Source: Gammaproteobacteria bacterium
Lineage (GTDB): Bacteria; Pseudomonadota; Gammaproteobacteria; Thiohalomonadales; Thiohalomonadaceae
Length of the DNA: 64,000 nucleotides
Assembly: GCA_023228645.1 (NCBI GenBank)
Contig: JALOAT010000003.1
Span: forward strand, 80,979-144,978
Direction: 5' to 3'
Within the stretch, counting starts at the first letter, position 1. The number at the start of each line of letters is the position of its first letter. Made by a program: the position numbers and the translations under genes. The notes under the pieces were generated by a model. The model was not told where the DNA came from. It saw only the letters and a list, made by a program, of their open reading frames with translations, and did not search any database. Positions 49,142 through 57,166 of the stretch are shown piece after piece.

Positions 49142-49262
49142 AGTATTTTCTCCTTAATTAAAAGGAGGAGACTTAGAGGCAAATATATTTGATAATAAAT
49201 TTGTCGGTAAGAGCTCCTCTTACTGCTTTGATTGAATAACGTCTTTCTTTATTACAGTCCTA

Positions 49263-49291
49263 TTTATAACATAGATAATCTATTCTGTCAA
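49263..49291 (-). promoter_or_regulatory. Sigma70-type promoter for vWA gene
   Basis: Minus strand TTGACA (49291-49286), 17-bp spacer, TATAAA (49268-49263), overlapping the 3' end of the upstream gene. Confidence 0.8.
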
Positions 49292-49864
49292 ATTAAAAGA
49301 TTTAAATGGAACGTCACAAAGTAATTTTGCTGCGGTCCAATATTCTTCCTTATCAAAAGCAAAATTTCCCTTGTATTTGATAGGGTTAAGTTCGTGAGAT
49401 TCAAATAATACCATCAGTTGGCTTGTTGAAAGCCTATCATATGGAGTGGATAAGATATATTTGTATTCGGAAAGGTTTGGATCTTTTCTAATCTTATTAA
49501 AAAGTTCTATGGTTGAATAGTGGGTATCTTTGACCATTTTTGACACTGAAACCACATCATTAATCAATGCTGATGTTTCATCAGTCAAGGCTTCTTCTTT
49601 AGAAGAAACAATCACTTCTTCCGTGTGGCGGATTATTTTAAATCCAGAACTTAGGTCAGATATGTGACCCTTGAGTTTATTATTGAAATATTTTTCTAAC
49701 GAATTGTGAATTTCTTTAATACTTTTAAATTTTTTGGCATCTTTGAAAGTTGTTTCAACTAAAGTTGCAGCGTGACCGTGATTTGTGGTCCAAGAGCCTC
49801 GCTTCTCCTTATAAAAAATATTTGGATCAGCGCTATTCTGTATTACGAAAAAAGTTCTTTTCAT
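49280..49864 (-). CDS. Hypothetical protein
   Basis: 194 residues from the ATG at 49864 (aaggat upstream). Start RTFFVIQNSADPNIFYKEKR recalls the first strands of many small phage proteins; the rest is helical and Ser/Lys-rich. No family recognised. A promoter lies at 49965-49936. Confidence 0.7.
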   Translation of the reverse strand: MKRTFFVIQNSADPNIFYKEKRGSWTTNHGHAATLVETTFKDAKKFKSIKEIHNSLEKYFNNKLKGHISDLSSGFKIIRHTEEVIVSSKEEALTDETSALINDVVSVSKMVKDTHYSTIELFNKIRKDPNLSEYKYILSTPYDRLSTSQLMVLFESHELNPIKYKGNFAFDKEEYWTAAKLLCDVPFKSFNLTE

Positions 49865-49935
49865 TCGGTTCAAATCCTTAACATATAATATAATGCGACC
49901 TAAAACCTTTTTCTGGTATTAGCCTTAGTTTGGCT

Positions 49936-49965
49936 GTTATAACACGACTGACTTGTTAAAGTCAA
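49936..49965 (-). promoter_or_regulatory. Sigma70-type promoter
   Basis: Minus strand TTGACT (49965-49960), 18-bp spacer, TATAAC (49941-49936). Confidence 0.6.
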
Positions 49966-49986
49966 CAGATTTAATAGGTCACTATT

Positions 49987-50352
49987 TTATCTAAGTATTT
50001 GAATTTGCGTCCAATCAAGCTCATCGAAGAAAAAAATCGTCCAAGTTTCTTCTAACTCAATATCTACCGTTTTTGTAGAAATTTCATCTTCGGTTAACTT
50101 ATCAGGAAAAATGTATTTGACCTGTTTAACACTATGGACTAAATTGGTGTTGATTGACGATTTATAAAGAAGTTGGTCGATTTCTTGCTTTTCAAGATTA
50201 TTAGCAACTAAAGTATGAAACTCGGACCCATATTTAATGTGTCCGAGCTTCAAAAAGCGCCATTTACGACGCTTTGAGATAAAATTAATCATTTCTTCAA
50301 ACGTGAAGCAATGAAATCCGCAATAAATTGTGGCTGTTTGAGGAAATTCCAT
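49987..50352 (-). CDS. Small protein, possible member of the C-terminal-motif family
   Basis: 121 residues. Ends WTIFFFDELDWTQIQILR, which fits the strand-acid-turn-strand shape of the family although the Ala-Phe is replaced. It starts with a hydrophobic strand (TATIYCGFHCFTFEE). Function unknown. Confidence 0.65.
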   Translation of the reverse strand: MEFPQTATIYCGFHCFTFEEMINFISKRRKWRFLKLGHIKYGSEFHTLVANNLEKQEIDQLLYKSSINTNLVHSVKQVKYIFPDKLTEDEISTKTVDIELEETWTIFFFDELDWTQIQILR

Positions 50353-50386
50353 CCAACAAGCAAACCTGCAATAAAACTAATCAATG

Positions 50387-50839
50387 TCATTTTTCTTTCT
50401 CCTGAATTATTTGTTCCAATTGGTGTAACCGGGTATGATATTTAACCTTCATTTCACATAATTCTTGACGAACCATTTGAAGTTCATTAATTGCTTTAGC
50501 AAGCTGTGTAACTGTTACTTGGTGATTTGAATTACTTAAAATTAAATCAGTACCATTGGTTGCACTAATTGTACTATTAGATATGGACGAATTCAATCCA
50601 TAAAGTGTGCTAGTGATAGACGCAGCCGATGATGTGAATGATGAAAAATTCGCCGAAGTATAATAAAGAAATGGTCTAAATACCGCTTGGTCAATTGTGT
50701 AAAATTGACCCAGTTGCGATTTAAGAAAATAATTTATATCATCTATTTTGCTCTTAACGAAATAAACTAAATCTATACGATGTTGCCAAAATAGCACCAC
50801 CAGAGCTATAATTCCAGGAATACTAAACAATAGTGACAT
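50387..50839 (-). CDS. Membrane-anchored coiled-coil protein
   Basis: 150 residues. An N-terminal membrane segment (about 2-19), a Ser/Thr/Asn-rich middle (about 65-105) and a C-terminal coiled coil (about 108-150). This layout resembles i-spanin or tail-accessory proteins, but there is no lysis cassette nearby. Function unknown. Confidence 0.65.
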   Translation of the reverse strand: MSLLFSIPGIIALVVLFWQHRIDLVYFVKSKIDDINYFLKSQLGQFYTIDQAVFRPFLYYTSANFSSFTSSAASITSTLYGLNSSISNSTISATNGTDLILSNSNHQVTVTQLAKAINELQMVRQELCEMKVKYHTRLHQLEQIIQEKEK

Positions 50840-50890
50840 CTTACCATTTACTTTCTTTGTTCTTTAATAAAGAATACAAAAAATAAATGT

Positions 50891-51490
50891 TTAAGTCAAT
50901 TTATTATATTTGATAGAAACGATTTCATCAACATACAGACGATCAATACAGCCTTGGATTAGATCAGTATATCCACAATAGCTATTTTTGTAATTTTGTT
51001 CCTGACTTATATCCAAACACTTGTGCCAAGTGTATGATGGATCAGGTCTCGGCTTTTTGTCCCACCACTCATCATCTTCTTGTTCAGTTTCAAAAATAGG
51101 CCAATTATTTAACGGATGGTGCCAAAGCTCATAATCTGAAAAAAGAATACGCTTTCTTGGCACCAATGCTGTAAATTGAATAAAATCTGGTCGAAGCTTC
51201 CACCATCCTTTATGTAAAGGCCGTTTCAAATACGCCCAAACTGGGCGTTCTCCTGAGAAATCAGGGATGACTTTAGCCATCTGGTCTTTCATCCAATCAT
51301 AAGGCTTATGATAAGTGAAATCAATTCCGGTTTCTTCGTCAATATCTAAGATTCCGTGATCCCCAGTAAAATAGCCAATATCTTGAGCTTTAGACCAGGC
51401 GTCTTTATGTTGACGTGAATAGACACGAATTAATTGATTTGGTGATGCATTGAAAAGTGCGCGGCGACGCGAAACAGGAATAGGTCTCAT
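50891..51490 (-). CDS. DUF3841-family protein
   Basis: 199 residues. RVYSRQHKDAWSKAQDIGYF, YDWMKDQMAKVIPDFSGERP, VWAYLKR and RKRILFSDYELWHHPLNNWP match the pattern of DUF3841 proteins, a family of unknown role found in bacteria and phages. The LSD/LFSDY...W segment is the family's most conserved part. No enzymatic role is known to me. Confidence 0.8.
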   Translation of the reverse strand: MRPIPVSRRRALFNASPNQLIRVYSRQHKDAWSKAQDIGYFTGDHGILDIDEETGIDFTYHKPYDWMKDQMAKVIPDFSGERPVWAYLKRPLHKGWWKLRPDFIQFTALVPRKRILFSDYELWHHPLNNWPIFETEQEDDEWWDKKPRPDPSYTWHKCLDISQEQNYKNSYCGYTDLIQGCIDRLYVDEIVSIKYNKLT

Positions 51491-51513
51491 TTAGTCTTTC
51501 TTTAAAAGAGAAT

Positions 51514-51538
51514 AGGGGGACGCTCAAGCTCGCCCCCT
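51514..51538 (-). terminator. Intrinsic terminator of the tRNA-Cys transcript
   Basis: Minus strand AGGGGG(CG)...(CG)TCCCCCT stem with an 8-nt loop followed by ATTCTCTTTT. About 230 nt of non-coding sequence lie between tRNA-Cys and this hairpin. Confidence 0.7.
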
Positions 51539-51764
51539 AAAAGAATTTCACCTCTCTGTGGGTCCACACCCTCTGCAACCGGAACTTGGGCAAATTAATG
51601 ATAATCTGCTTGCCTTCATCTCCCTACTTCAGGCTGCATCCACGCAGGAGACTATCCAGATATCGCATAACTTCTACACAGTTGCCCCTATTAATAAGGA
51701 TTGGTAGGTGGTTCAAGTCATCGGCGATGATCCGTGATCCGAAAATGATCACTTGAGTATTTGA
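51539..51764 (-). other. Non-coding stretch downstream of tRNA-Cys
   Basis: No good reading frame. Several short helices can be drawn on the minus strand, and it ends in a terminator, so it is probably the 3' trailer of the tRNA transcript or a small RNA. Confidence 0.35.
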
Positions 51765-51835
51765 GCCCCGGGCCGGAATTGAACCGACGTAACTTGGGTT
51801 GCAGCCAAGCGCATAAGCCACTCTGCCACCGAGGC
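51765..51835 (-). tRNA. tRNA-Cys (GCA)
   Basis: Acceptor GCCTCGG/CCGGGGC, anticodon stem CTTGG/CCAAG with loop CTGCAAC (anticodon GCA), T-arm GTCGG TTCAATT CCGGC. The next base is T (U73), as in E. coli tRNA-Cys. CCA is not encoded. Confidence 0.9.
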
Positions 51836-51995
51836 AATTAGTTAAAATAAATCGTATGGACCTTTTTTCATACATTATTTATCCTTATAAAATAAGGCAA
51901 CATCTGATCCTACTAGCAATACCATAAAATGCTATTGGTCGACCGGCCAGATATTTAAGGGTTGCCGGTCTACGGCGTAGCCTCGCCAACCTTAT

Positions 51996-52073
51996 TGGAG
52001 GATCGGGCAGGACTCGAACCTGCATTCTTCACGGTTGCGACGTGACGGACTAATCCATTCTCACCACCGACCC
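51996..52073 (-). tRNA. tRNA-Cys-like (GCA) with C33
   Basis: Acceptor GGGTCGG/CCGATCC, T73 and an encoded CCA, T-arm GCAGG TTCGAGT CCTGC. The anticodon loop is TCGCAAC on stem TCACG/CGTGA, giving GCA at 34-36 but C instead of the nearly universal T at position 33. Confidence 0.8.
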
Positions 52074-52078
52074 AATTT

Positions 52079-52894
52079 TTAAAATTTAAGTGAACCAATA
52101 TCCTTTAACTTAACTGACCCAGGGCCTGTTAAAAAGAAATTAATTCCTTTATCTTCAATTTCTTTGTCCAATTTAGCAGAAAGTTCTTCACCTGTCAATG
52201 GTTTTCCGAACTTTTTCTTCGCAACTGCTGGACCCATACGAGTGAACCAAGCCATCAAATCACGTTTAATTTGTTTTTTTCTATCTGATTCATAATTTCC
52301 GGCATTTTTAGCCAATGTAACTTTCTTTTTCAAAGCAGCTTCACGTTCGGCACGATCTTTAGCTAATTGCTCCTTGTCTCCAAGATATTCATCAGCGTCA
52401 TCACCAGTCAATGGTTGGCCAGTAAATGATGGGACATTGTTCAACAATTCAAACCAAAGGTGAGCATCATTTTTATCGTGCCTGCCGCTATATCTCCAAT
52501 CTAAATATCCTAAGATAATATCTTCGGCTTTTTTATTTCCAGTATCCAGCAATACTTCTTGCGCAACCCAGGCGGCTTTACGAGGATCGGAATAAACCGG
52601 TGTAAGAATTGGCATCAATTTATTAAGATCATCGCTAAACAATGACGATGGGGCATCAGGCCAACGTCGTTGCATATCCTGAATATGTTCACGATACAAA
52701 CTGGCTGGAATATGGATTTGTCCCACGTATCCTGGGCGGCCGCTTGGATTTTTTATAGCATAGAGATATGGGCTTGATGATCTCCAAGTCTCCCCTTTTT
52801 CATTCAACCATAATCCAGAATCTGGATCTTGCTGGTTTTTTACTGGGGTTTTGTCCAAATACTCATCAATTTGGGTGAATTCAAAAAGACGCAT
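52079..52894 (-). CDS. Hypothetical protein with MRLFEF start
   Basis: 271 residues beginning MRLFEFTQIDEYLDK. The middle is mixed alpha/beta (SGRPGYVGQIHIPASLYREH), and a Lys-rich helix follows (about 185-220). No known domain. The N-terminal phrase is shared with other unrelated genes here (24889 MRLNEF, 63309 MRLFEI, 24341 MRMFEL) and could be a targeting tag. It ends 6 nt before tRNA-Cys. Confidence 0.75.
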   Translation of the reverse strand: MRLFEFTQIDEYLDKTPVKNQQDPDSGLWLNEKGETWRSSSPYLYAIKNPSGRPGYVGQIHIPASLYREHIQDMQRRWPDAPSSLFSDDLNKLMPILTPVYSDPRKAAWVAQEVLLDTGNKKAEDIILGYLDWRYSGRHDKNDAHLWFELLNNVPSFTGQPLTGDDADEYLGDKEQLAKDRAEREAALKKKVTLAKNAGNYESDRKKQIKRDLMAWFTRMGPAVAKKKFGKPLTGEELSAKLDKEIEDKGINFFLTGPGSVKLKDIGSLKF

Positions 52895-52928
52895 AAAAAT
52901 ATCCTGCAGATTAAATTACAAGATATTT

Positions 52929-53249
52929 ATACCAACTAACCCTTTTTATGAATTGTCACCAATCCAGTAGGTTTTCCCTTCCCTACGACGTGTCAATCGC
53001 CTGCCATCTGTAACGCCATCGGACTTACGCATAGTTTTCCGGCTCCGCTATAGGTACTCATTCCGCCGCCTCCCACGGTCCCTTTGCAAGGGGTGGCAAT
53101 ATTAAATTACCGTTCACTTTCCCTACCTTGGCCATCCTGCGCGCTGATATTTTCATATCAATGTAGAACAGACTTGGGTTTAATATACTCCCTCCCCTTA
53201 ATGGCGGTACGTAACTTTTACCGCCACATCTTCAAGGGTTAGTTGGTAT
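52929..53249 (-). ncRNA. About 320-nt structured RNA closed by a perfect 16-bp helix
   Basis: The two ends are exact inverted repeats (52929-52944 and 53234-53249, 16 nt). A minus-strand promoter places the start at about 53249, the first base of the helix. Inside are further hairpins, for example GGCGGTA/TACCGCC, GATAT-GAAA-ATATC and GTAGG/CCTAC. There is no credible reading frame. RNase P signature boxes are not seen. RNA family unknown. Confidence 0.75.
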
Positions 53250-53255
53250 CTTGGT

Positions 53256-53283
53256 ATATTAGCATTAATAGTCCACAAGTCAA
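53256..53283 (-). promoter_or_regulatory. Sigma70-type promoter for the ~320-nt RNA
   Basis: Minus strand TTGACT (53283-53278), 16-bp spacer, TAATAT (53261-53256). The -35 overlaps the stop of the gene at 53280. Confidence 0.75.
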
Positions 53284-53513
53284 TCCTTAATTAGGATATA
53301 TGCCAAATAATCTTCTTCATTATAAAAAAATATTTTATGTACGGTGTAATATGTTCGTCGATGTTTATTTGGAGGTTCGTTGAAATAAACGTCTTCAATA
53401 GTTTGACTATATGGTATGCTGTAATGGTCTAATAACTTCATAGCTGATCTAAAAGCCATATGGGCTGCTGGTTCACTTCCGTGGGAATATAGATCAAAAG
53501 ATACGTATCTCAT
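53280..53513 (-). CDS. Small protein with shared C-terminal motif (family member)
   Basis: 77 residues; ends HKIFFYNEEDYLAYILIKD, a clear match to the family (F-x-x-x-E-D-Y-x-A-Y-x-L-I-K-D). It is 1 nt from the next member upstream (53515). N-terminus contains HMAFRSAMKLLDHYSIPY, similar in plan to the 53515 protein (AWELAKDLLDEYQILY). Confidence 0.8.
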   Translation of the reverse strand: MRYVSFDLYSHGSEPAAHMAFRSAMKLLDHYSIPYSQTIEDVYFNEPPNKHRRTYYTVHKIFFYNEEDYLAYILIKD

Positions 53514-53514
53514 T

Positions 53515-53754
53515 TCAATCCTTGATTAGTCGAAATGCCATTAAATCATTTTCGTCTTGAAAGGAGATGCTGAAAACTTTTGAAAATACCATCTTTCCGG
53601 TAAATTCAGTTGTAACAAATATTTCTTGATTCATTACATCAGCATAGTATAGTATTTGATATTCGTCTAACAAATCCTTAGCTAATTCCCAAGCAACATA
53701 CGCATCGTGTTCAGTTGGATGATTTTTTAAACTAAATTTAATTTTTGGCTTCAT
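53515..53754 (-). CDS. Small protein with shared C-terminal motif (family member)
   Basis: 79 residues; ends FSISFQDENDLMAFRLIKD. Helix AWELAKDLLDEYQILYY in the N-terminal half matches the neighbour at 53280, so the pair is duplicated. Its start overlaps the end of the thioesterase gene by 17 nt. Confidence 0.8.
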   Translation of the reverse strand: MKPKIKFSLKNHPTEHDAYVAWELAKDLLDEYQILYYADVMNQEIFVTTEFTGKMVFSKVFSISFQDENDLMAFRLIKD

Positions 53755-54289
53755 CGATCAAATATCCAATCAAACGACCAACTTCAGCAACTAAAGCTTC
53801 TTGGGCCGGATGTGTCATTGGTCGACCAGTACCGTCATTTCCGCCAGAGCGTATAAATTGATATGCCTTGCGGGCAATTTCAGTCATTTCCCCATTCAGT
53901 CCTACAGCTTCAGAAACTTCATCTTGGGGGATTGGTGTAGGCTTTAGGTCGGCGCCGACGTGGACAAAAACATAAACCGCTTCACATACTTTGGTCTCGT
54001 CACCCGTACAGCCATCACGAGTATAAGTACAAACTTTACTTGTAAGGGACGTCGTTCCTGTTTTGACTATTTCAGCATAAATCACTACCTCATCACCTAT
54101 GTGAACTGGTGCAAGAAATTTAAATCCTTCAACCGCAACAGTAACGACTCGCCCGCCAGCTCGTCGTTTGCATATTGCGCCGGCGGCCAAGTCCATCTGG
54201 CTCATTAGCCATCCACCAAATATATCGCCATCTGGATTAGCATCGTTCGGCATTGCTGTTAATATTCTCACTGGCATACGAGTTGACAT
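53738..54289 (-). CDS. Acyl-CoA thioesterase, hotdog fold (YciA-like)
   Basis: 183 residues. MPNDANPDGDIFGGWLMSQM and GRVVTVAVEGFKFLAPVHIG match the YciA/acyl-CoA hydrolase pattern, including the catalytic Asp in the long helix (SQMDLAAG). EAVYVFVHVGADLKPTPIP is the last strand. The C-terminal ~55 residues extend beyond the bacterial domain. It would hydrolyse acyl-CoA to acid and CoA: an auxiliary metabolic gene. It is overlapped by one small-family gene and 9 nt from another. Confidence 0.88.
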   Translation of the reverse strand: MSTRMPVRILTAMPNDANPDGDIFGGWLMSQMDLAAGAICKRRAGGRVVTVAVEGFKFLAPVHIGDEVVIYAEIVKTGTTSLTSKVCTYTRDGCTGDETKVCEAVYVFVHVGADLKPTPIPQDEVSEAVGLNGEMTEIARKAYQFIRSGGNDGTGRPMTHPAQEALVAEVGRLIGYLIDEAKN

Positions 54290-54298
54290 AGTTTTTCC

Positions 54299-54502
54299 TT
54301 ACTTAATAAATTGGTAAATCATATAATCTTCATCAGATTTAAACACTATCTCATAAAATTTAATATGATCATACCTGTCTTTTTTAGTTCTAATATCCAC
54401 ATTAACTTTTTGATCCTTCAAAGCTTTTTTGATCTTCATACATTCGATCATACAAGCATTTACGGTATCATAACAATCAATACTAAAATAAACAGATCTC
54501 AT
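54299..54502 (-). CDS. Small protein with shared C-terminal motif (family member)
   Basis: 67 residues; ends YEIVFKSDEDYMIYQFIK, matching the family without the final Asp. N-terminal strand SVYFSIDCYD and helix ACMIECMKIKKALK. One nt from the next member. Confidence 0.78.
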   Translation of the reverse strand: MRSVYFSIDCYDTVNACMIECMKIKKALKDQKVNVDIRTKKDRYDHIKFYEIVFKSDEDYMIYQFIK

Positions 54503-54503
54503 A

Positions 54504-54767
54504 TTAATCCTTAATTATTTTATATGCAGTAAAGTTTGCATCATCGAATAACAAATGTAAGACGTGGATTGTTTGTATTCCATAATTCACATTCGATTCT
54601 TTTAAAGTTTCAAACTTTCCTTCTGTATATTCTATACCGTGAAAGCGTAATAATTTGCCAAAATTTTCAATCTGCTCAATTTCTTCAGGATACAAATTTG
54701 GATTACCACGTGCCCATAAAATTATTCTATTATGGAATTCTTTTATTTCCACGGCTCTTTTGACCAA
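54504..54767 (-). CDS. Small protein with shared C-terminal motif (family member)
   Basis: 87 residues; ends HVLHLLFDDANFTAYKIIKD, a clear match. It overlaps the NADAR gene end by 25 nt at its own start. Confidence 0.78.
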   Translation of the reverse strand: MVKRAVEIKEFHNRIILWARGNPNLYPEEIEQIENFGKLLRFHGIEYTEGKFETLKESNVNYGIQTIHVLHLLFDDANFTAYKIIKD

Positions 54768-55336
54768 TCAATGTCATATCCAAATGCAAAATGACCAGGA
54801 TCTTCCTTAAGAGTTTTTCGAACTTTCATCAAAACTTGACCTAGCCAATTGGTCCCGCGCCAGTTGGCTAGGTCCTCAATTGCTGGATCATTCCATCGAA
54901 GTTTGACTCCCCATACTGGATCATAGATTGCTCCTTCTACGATAATTCGATCTTCAGTATCCATAATATAATCAAAAAGTTCAGGAATTTTAAATTTCTG
55001 AATGTTGCCACGGAAAACTATCGTTCTCGCATTAGTATTCCAAATTTCTGGATCGAAATTTTTAACTTGGCGGCCAAGTTCTTTTTGTTGATCTGGATGC
55101 TTGCTATTCATAATAGCTTCAAAAATAACATCATTTTCCTCACAAGGAAAAAGCTTCGCCTTACTGGCCATCATATATTGCTCTGCACAGTTGAAATCAT
55201 ACAAATAATCTTCATCTGTCAACAAAAATTGAGTAAATTGGTACTTGGTAGGGTTTTTATCCTTATACCATTGACTGAACGGTCCGCCCACAAAATAGAC
55301 GTGAGAATCAGTTCTACGTTCCGAATAATTAAACAT
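54743..55336 (-). CDS. NADAR-domain protein (YbiA-like N-glycosidase)
   Basis: 197 residues. VYFVGGPFSQWYKDKNPTKY, NCAEQYMMASKAKLF, ELGRQVKNFDPEIW, KFKIPELFDYIMDTEDRIIV-EGAIYDPVWG, and NWLGQVLMKVR are the conserved blocks of NADAR domains. These enzymes cleave N-glycosidic bonds of ADP-ribose-type or riboflavin precursors; some NADARs reverse guanine ADP-ribosylation of DNA made by DarT-type toxins. In a phage a counter-defence or NAD-related role is plausible. Confidence 0.88.
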   Translation of the reverse strand: MFNYSERRTDSHVYFVGGPFSQWYKDKNPTKYQFTQFLLTDEDYLYDFNCAEQYMMASKAKLFPCEENDVIFEAIMNSKHPDQQKELGRQVKNFDPEIWNTNARTIVFRGNIQKFKIPELFDYIMDTEDRIIVEGAIYDPVWGVKLRWNDPAIEDLANWRGTNWLGQVLMKVRKTLKEDPGHFAFGYDIDWSKEPWK

Positions 55337-55338
55337 TA

Positions 55339-55755
55339 TTACCTCACAATTTGGAAAGCAATTATATCACTTTCACGTTCAAAATACAAATAATAATCAT
55401 AACCAAAAAGCATTCCGCCAAATCTCCACATAAATTTCTGGAGGCCTTTGGCAGCTTTGAGATCTTTGGCATAATCACTATCTGGATAAACTTTCAAATG
55501 TCGATCAATGGTGGAAATATTTGTCAACACCTTGTCTACGCTGTAATATGTATGGGAGATTGAAGCATCTTTTAATGCCTGTATTATTTGATCTCGAGCA
55601 TCCATTCGTCCAATCAAACCATCTTGACTGAAATCACCAATAATGCCACCAGGGCAGGATGCTGAAAAGTCATATTTGTAAAGTGGTTTGGCCAACCCAA
55701 TTTTGGCCAAGATATTTCGAAAGAAAAGCTTCTTTTTAGAAATTCGAGTAAGCAA
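55339..55755 (-). CDS. Protein with shared C-terminal motif (longer family member)
   Basis: 138 residues; ends YYLYFERESDIIAFQIVR, clearly in the family, with a longer N-terminal part (KLFFRNILAKIGLAKPLYKY). Own ribosome binding site (aaaggagg). Function unknown. Confidence 0.75.
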   Translation of the reverse strand: MLTRISKKKLFFRNILAKIGLAKPLYKYDFSASCPGGIIGDFSQDGLIGRMDARDQIIQALKDASISHTYYSVDKVLTNISTIDRHLKVYPDSDYAKDLKAAKGLQKFMWRFGGMLFGYDYYLYFERESDIIAFQIVR

Positions 55756-55778
55756 ATAAACCTCCTTTTAACATACCG

Positions 55779-55807
55779 TTGATACAATAACAGGAGTATT
55801 ATGTCAA
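55779..55807 (-). promoter_or_regulatory. Sigma70-type promoter
   Basis: Minus strand TTGACA (55807-55802), 17-bp spacer, TATCAA (55784-55779), upstream of the gene at 55755. Confidence 0.65.
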
Positions 55808-56586
55808 GCTTTTGGCTTCCTAAATGACATTTTGTCAAACCCGTGCTTGGCGATTTTGACCTTATCATCAGTGATAGTTATCGTGTTGGGCCCATTGGTT
55901 GCTAATGTACCACCAACCCACATAGAAAGTTCTTGAAATGCAGTATATGGGTCCAGGGCACTCTGAAATCCGATTTGAGACAATCCAGCAAAATCAGCTA
56001 TCCATCCACTATCAGCCTCTGACCATCCAGTTCGACCACGGCTAACTGAACTATCTCCAGGGCCTGCCTTCATAGCAATCGAAATATTATTATCAATCAG
56101 TGCATTAATGATGTCTTTTTTCAATTCAACTACATTGAATGGGTCTCTATTGTCATTCGCCCTATTCCAATAAGGTGTAGCAGTACCAGGTACCAAATTT
56201 TTAGGTTCAGCCCACTTCTTCAATTTTTCAAATGACCAAAAATAAGTCGAAGTCGAAGCTTTCATAGACTCGTATTCTTGGATTTCCAAACCCTGATAAA
56301 GTTTGCCACAGAAGATAACAGTGTGATCTACGAGTTTATAGTAAATGCCGTCAATTTGCTTGTATGAATCGTACATCGATGTTGATACGCGACGTTTGCT
56401 CCCATAATAGGGAGTTTTCCCGACATCGTCTTTATGAGTTAGTGAAACAGAAATTCCTGAATATCTTCCAATTCGATCCATCTGTCCATTAGTTAGTTTT
56501 CGACTATCGCGGACAAAAACGATGCCTGGATCAATACCATATGCAATCGCACTATCATAATAATCTTTTCCGCCAATGATACGCAT
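55804..56586 (-). CDS. Hypothetical protein
   Basis: 260 residues beginning MRIIGGKDYYDSAIAYGIDP. Mixed fold, rich in Tyr and Gly; no catalytic motif. A domain near VIFCGKLYQGLEIQ-EYES. The start resembles proteins conserved across large phages, but I cannot name the family. Confidence 0.75.
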   Translation of the reverse strand: MRIIGGKDYYDSAIAYGIDPGIVFVRDSRKLTNGQMDRIGRYSGISVSLTHKDDVGKTPYYGSKRRVSTSMYDSYKQIDGIYYKLVDHTVIFCGKLYQGLEIQEYESMKASTSTYFWSFEKLKKWAEPKNLVPGTATPYWNRANDNRDPFNVVELKKDIINALIDNNISIAMKAGPGDSSVSRGRTGWSEADSGWIADFAGLSQIGFQSALDPYTAFQELSMWVGGTLATNGPNTITITDDKVKIAKHGFDKMSFRKPKA

Positions 56587-56592
56587 ATTACC

Positions 56593-56856
56593 TCACAATA
56601 GGAATTGAAATTCTAAATAAGTTTGTTCATCGTGAAAATGTAATTCAAAAGCACCGGTGGGCTCAATATTCGGATCGTCACTTCCTATAATTTTATAGGC
56701 AGAAAAATTTTTATTTTGCATAATTTGCAGGACAGTATCAGCTTTTTCATATGAAATTCGATTAGCCAGATATTGGTCTAACTCTATTCCAGAATGGATT
56801 TTTGATAGATCTTGAACTGAATATCCAATAATTAGTGTTTTAAATGGATCAGTCAT
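56593..56856 (-). CDS. Small protein with shared C-terminal motif (family member)
   Basis: 87 residues from the ATG at 56856, which overlaps the previous stop (ATGACTGA). Ends FELHFHDEQTYLEFQFLL, matching the family outline (strand, D-E-x-x-Y-x-x-F). Confidence 0.72.
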   Translation of the reverse strand: MTDPFKTLIIGYSVQDLSKIHSGIELDQYLANRISYEKADTVLQIMQNKNFSAYKIIGSDDPNIEPTGAFELHFHDEQTYLEFQFLL

Positions 56857-57058
56857 CGTCAAAAGTGAATGCCCAAGTGGGTATTGGTACAATGTTAGTG
56901 TTGGCAATTGATGACAGTGGCCAGGCTGGCCAAACAGCACCATAATAAATGTGACCCCAAACATTCATAGCTGGTGGCATAGCAAAGGAACTTGCAATTG
57001 AAAAAAGAAGAGCTGTAGCCATATACATTGAAACTACGCCAAGCCAAAAATTTCTCAT
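56849..57058 (-). CDS. Small exported or membrane protein
   Basis: 69 residues from the ATG at 57058 (aaggaca upstream). N-terminal hydrophobic segment (about 3-27) could be a signal peptide or anchor, followed by an aromatic/Pro-rich stretch (YYGAVWPAWPLSS). Function unknown. Confidence 0.6.
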   Translation of the reverse strand: MRNFWLGVVSMYMATALLFSIASSFAMPPAMNVWGHIYYGAVWPAWPLSSIANTNIVPIPTWAFTFDDD

Positions 57059-57081
57059 ACATTGTCCTTTCAAAAAAAAGA

Positions 57082-57156
57082 TGGCGCGCCTACCAGGATT
57101 CGAACCTGGACCAAAGGTTTAGAAGACCCTTATGATATCCCTTTCACCATAGGCGC
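57082..57156 (-). tRNA. tRNA-Arg (UCU), copy 1
   Basis: Acceptor GCGCCTA/TAGGCGC, anticodon stem AGGGT/ACCTT with loop CTTCTAA (anticodon TCT), T-arm CCAGG TTCGAAT CCTGG, encoded GCCA. Reads AGA and AGG. Confidence 0.93.
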
Positions 57157-57166
57157 ATTAGTAATT

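Noticed and set aside
52929..53249. RNase P RNA, tmRNA or group I intron
   Set aside because: The closing helix and size recall RNase P RNA, but its GAGGAAAGTC and ACAGAA boxes are missing; no tmRNA tag frame or tRNA-like end is present; no group I core was recognised.
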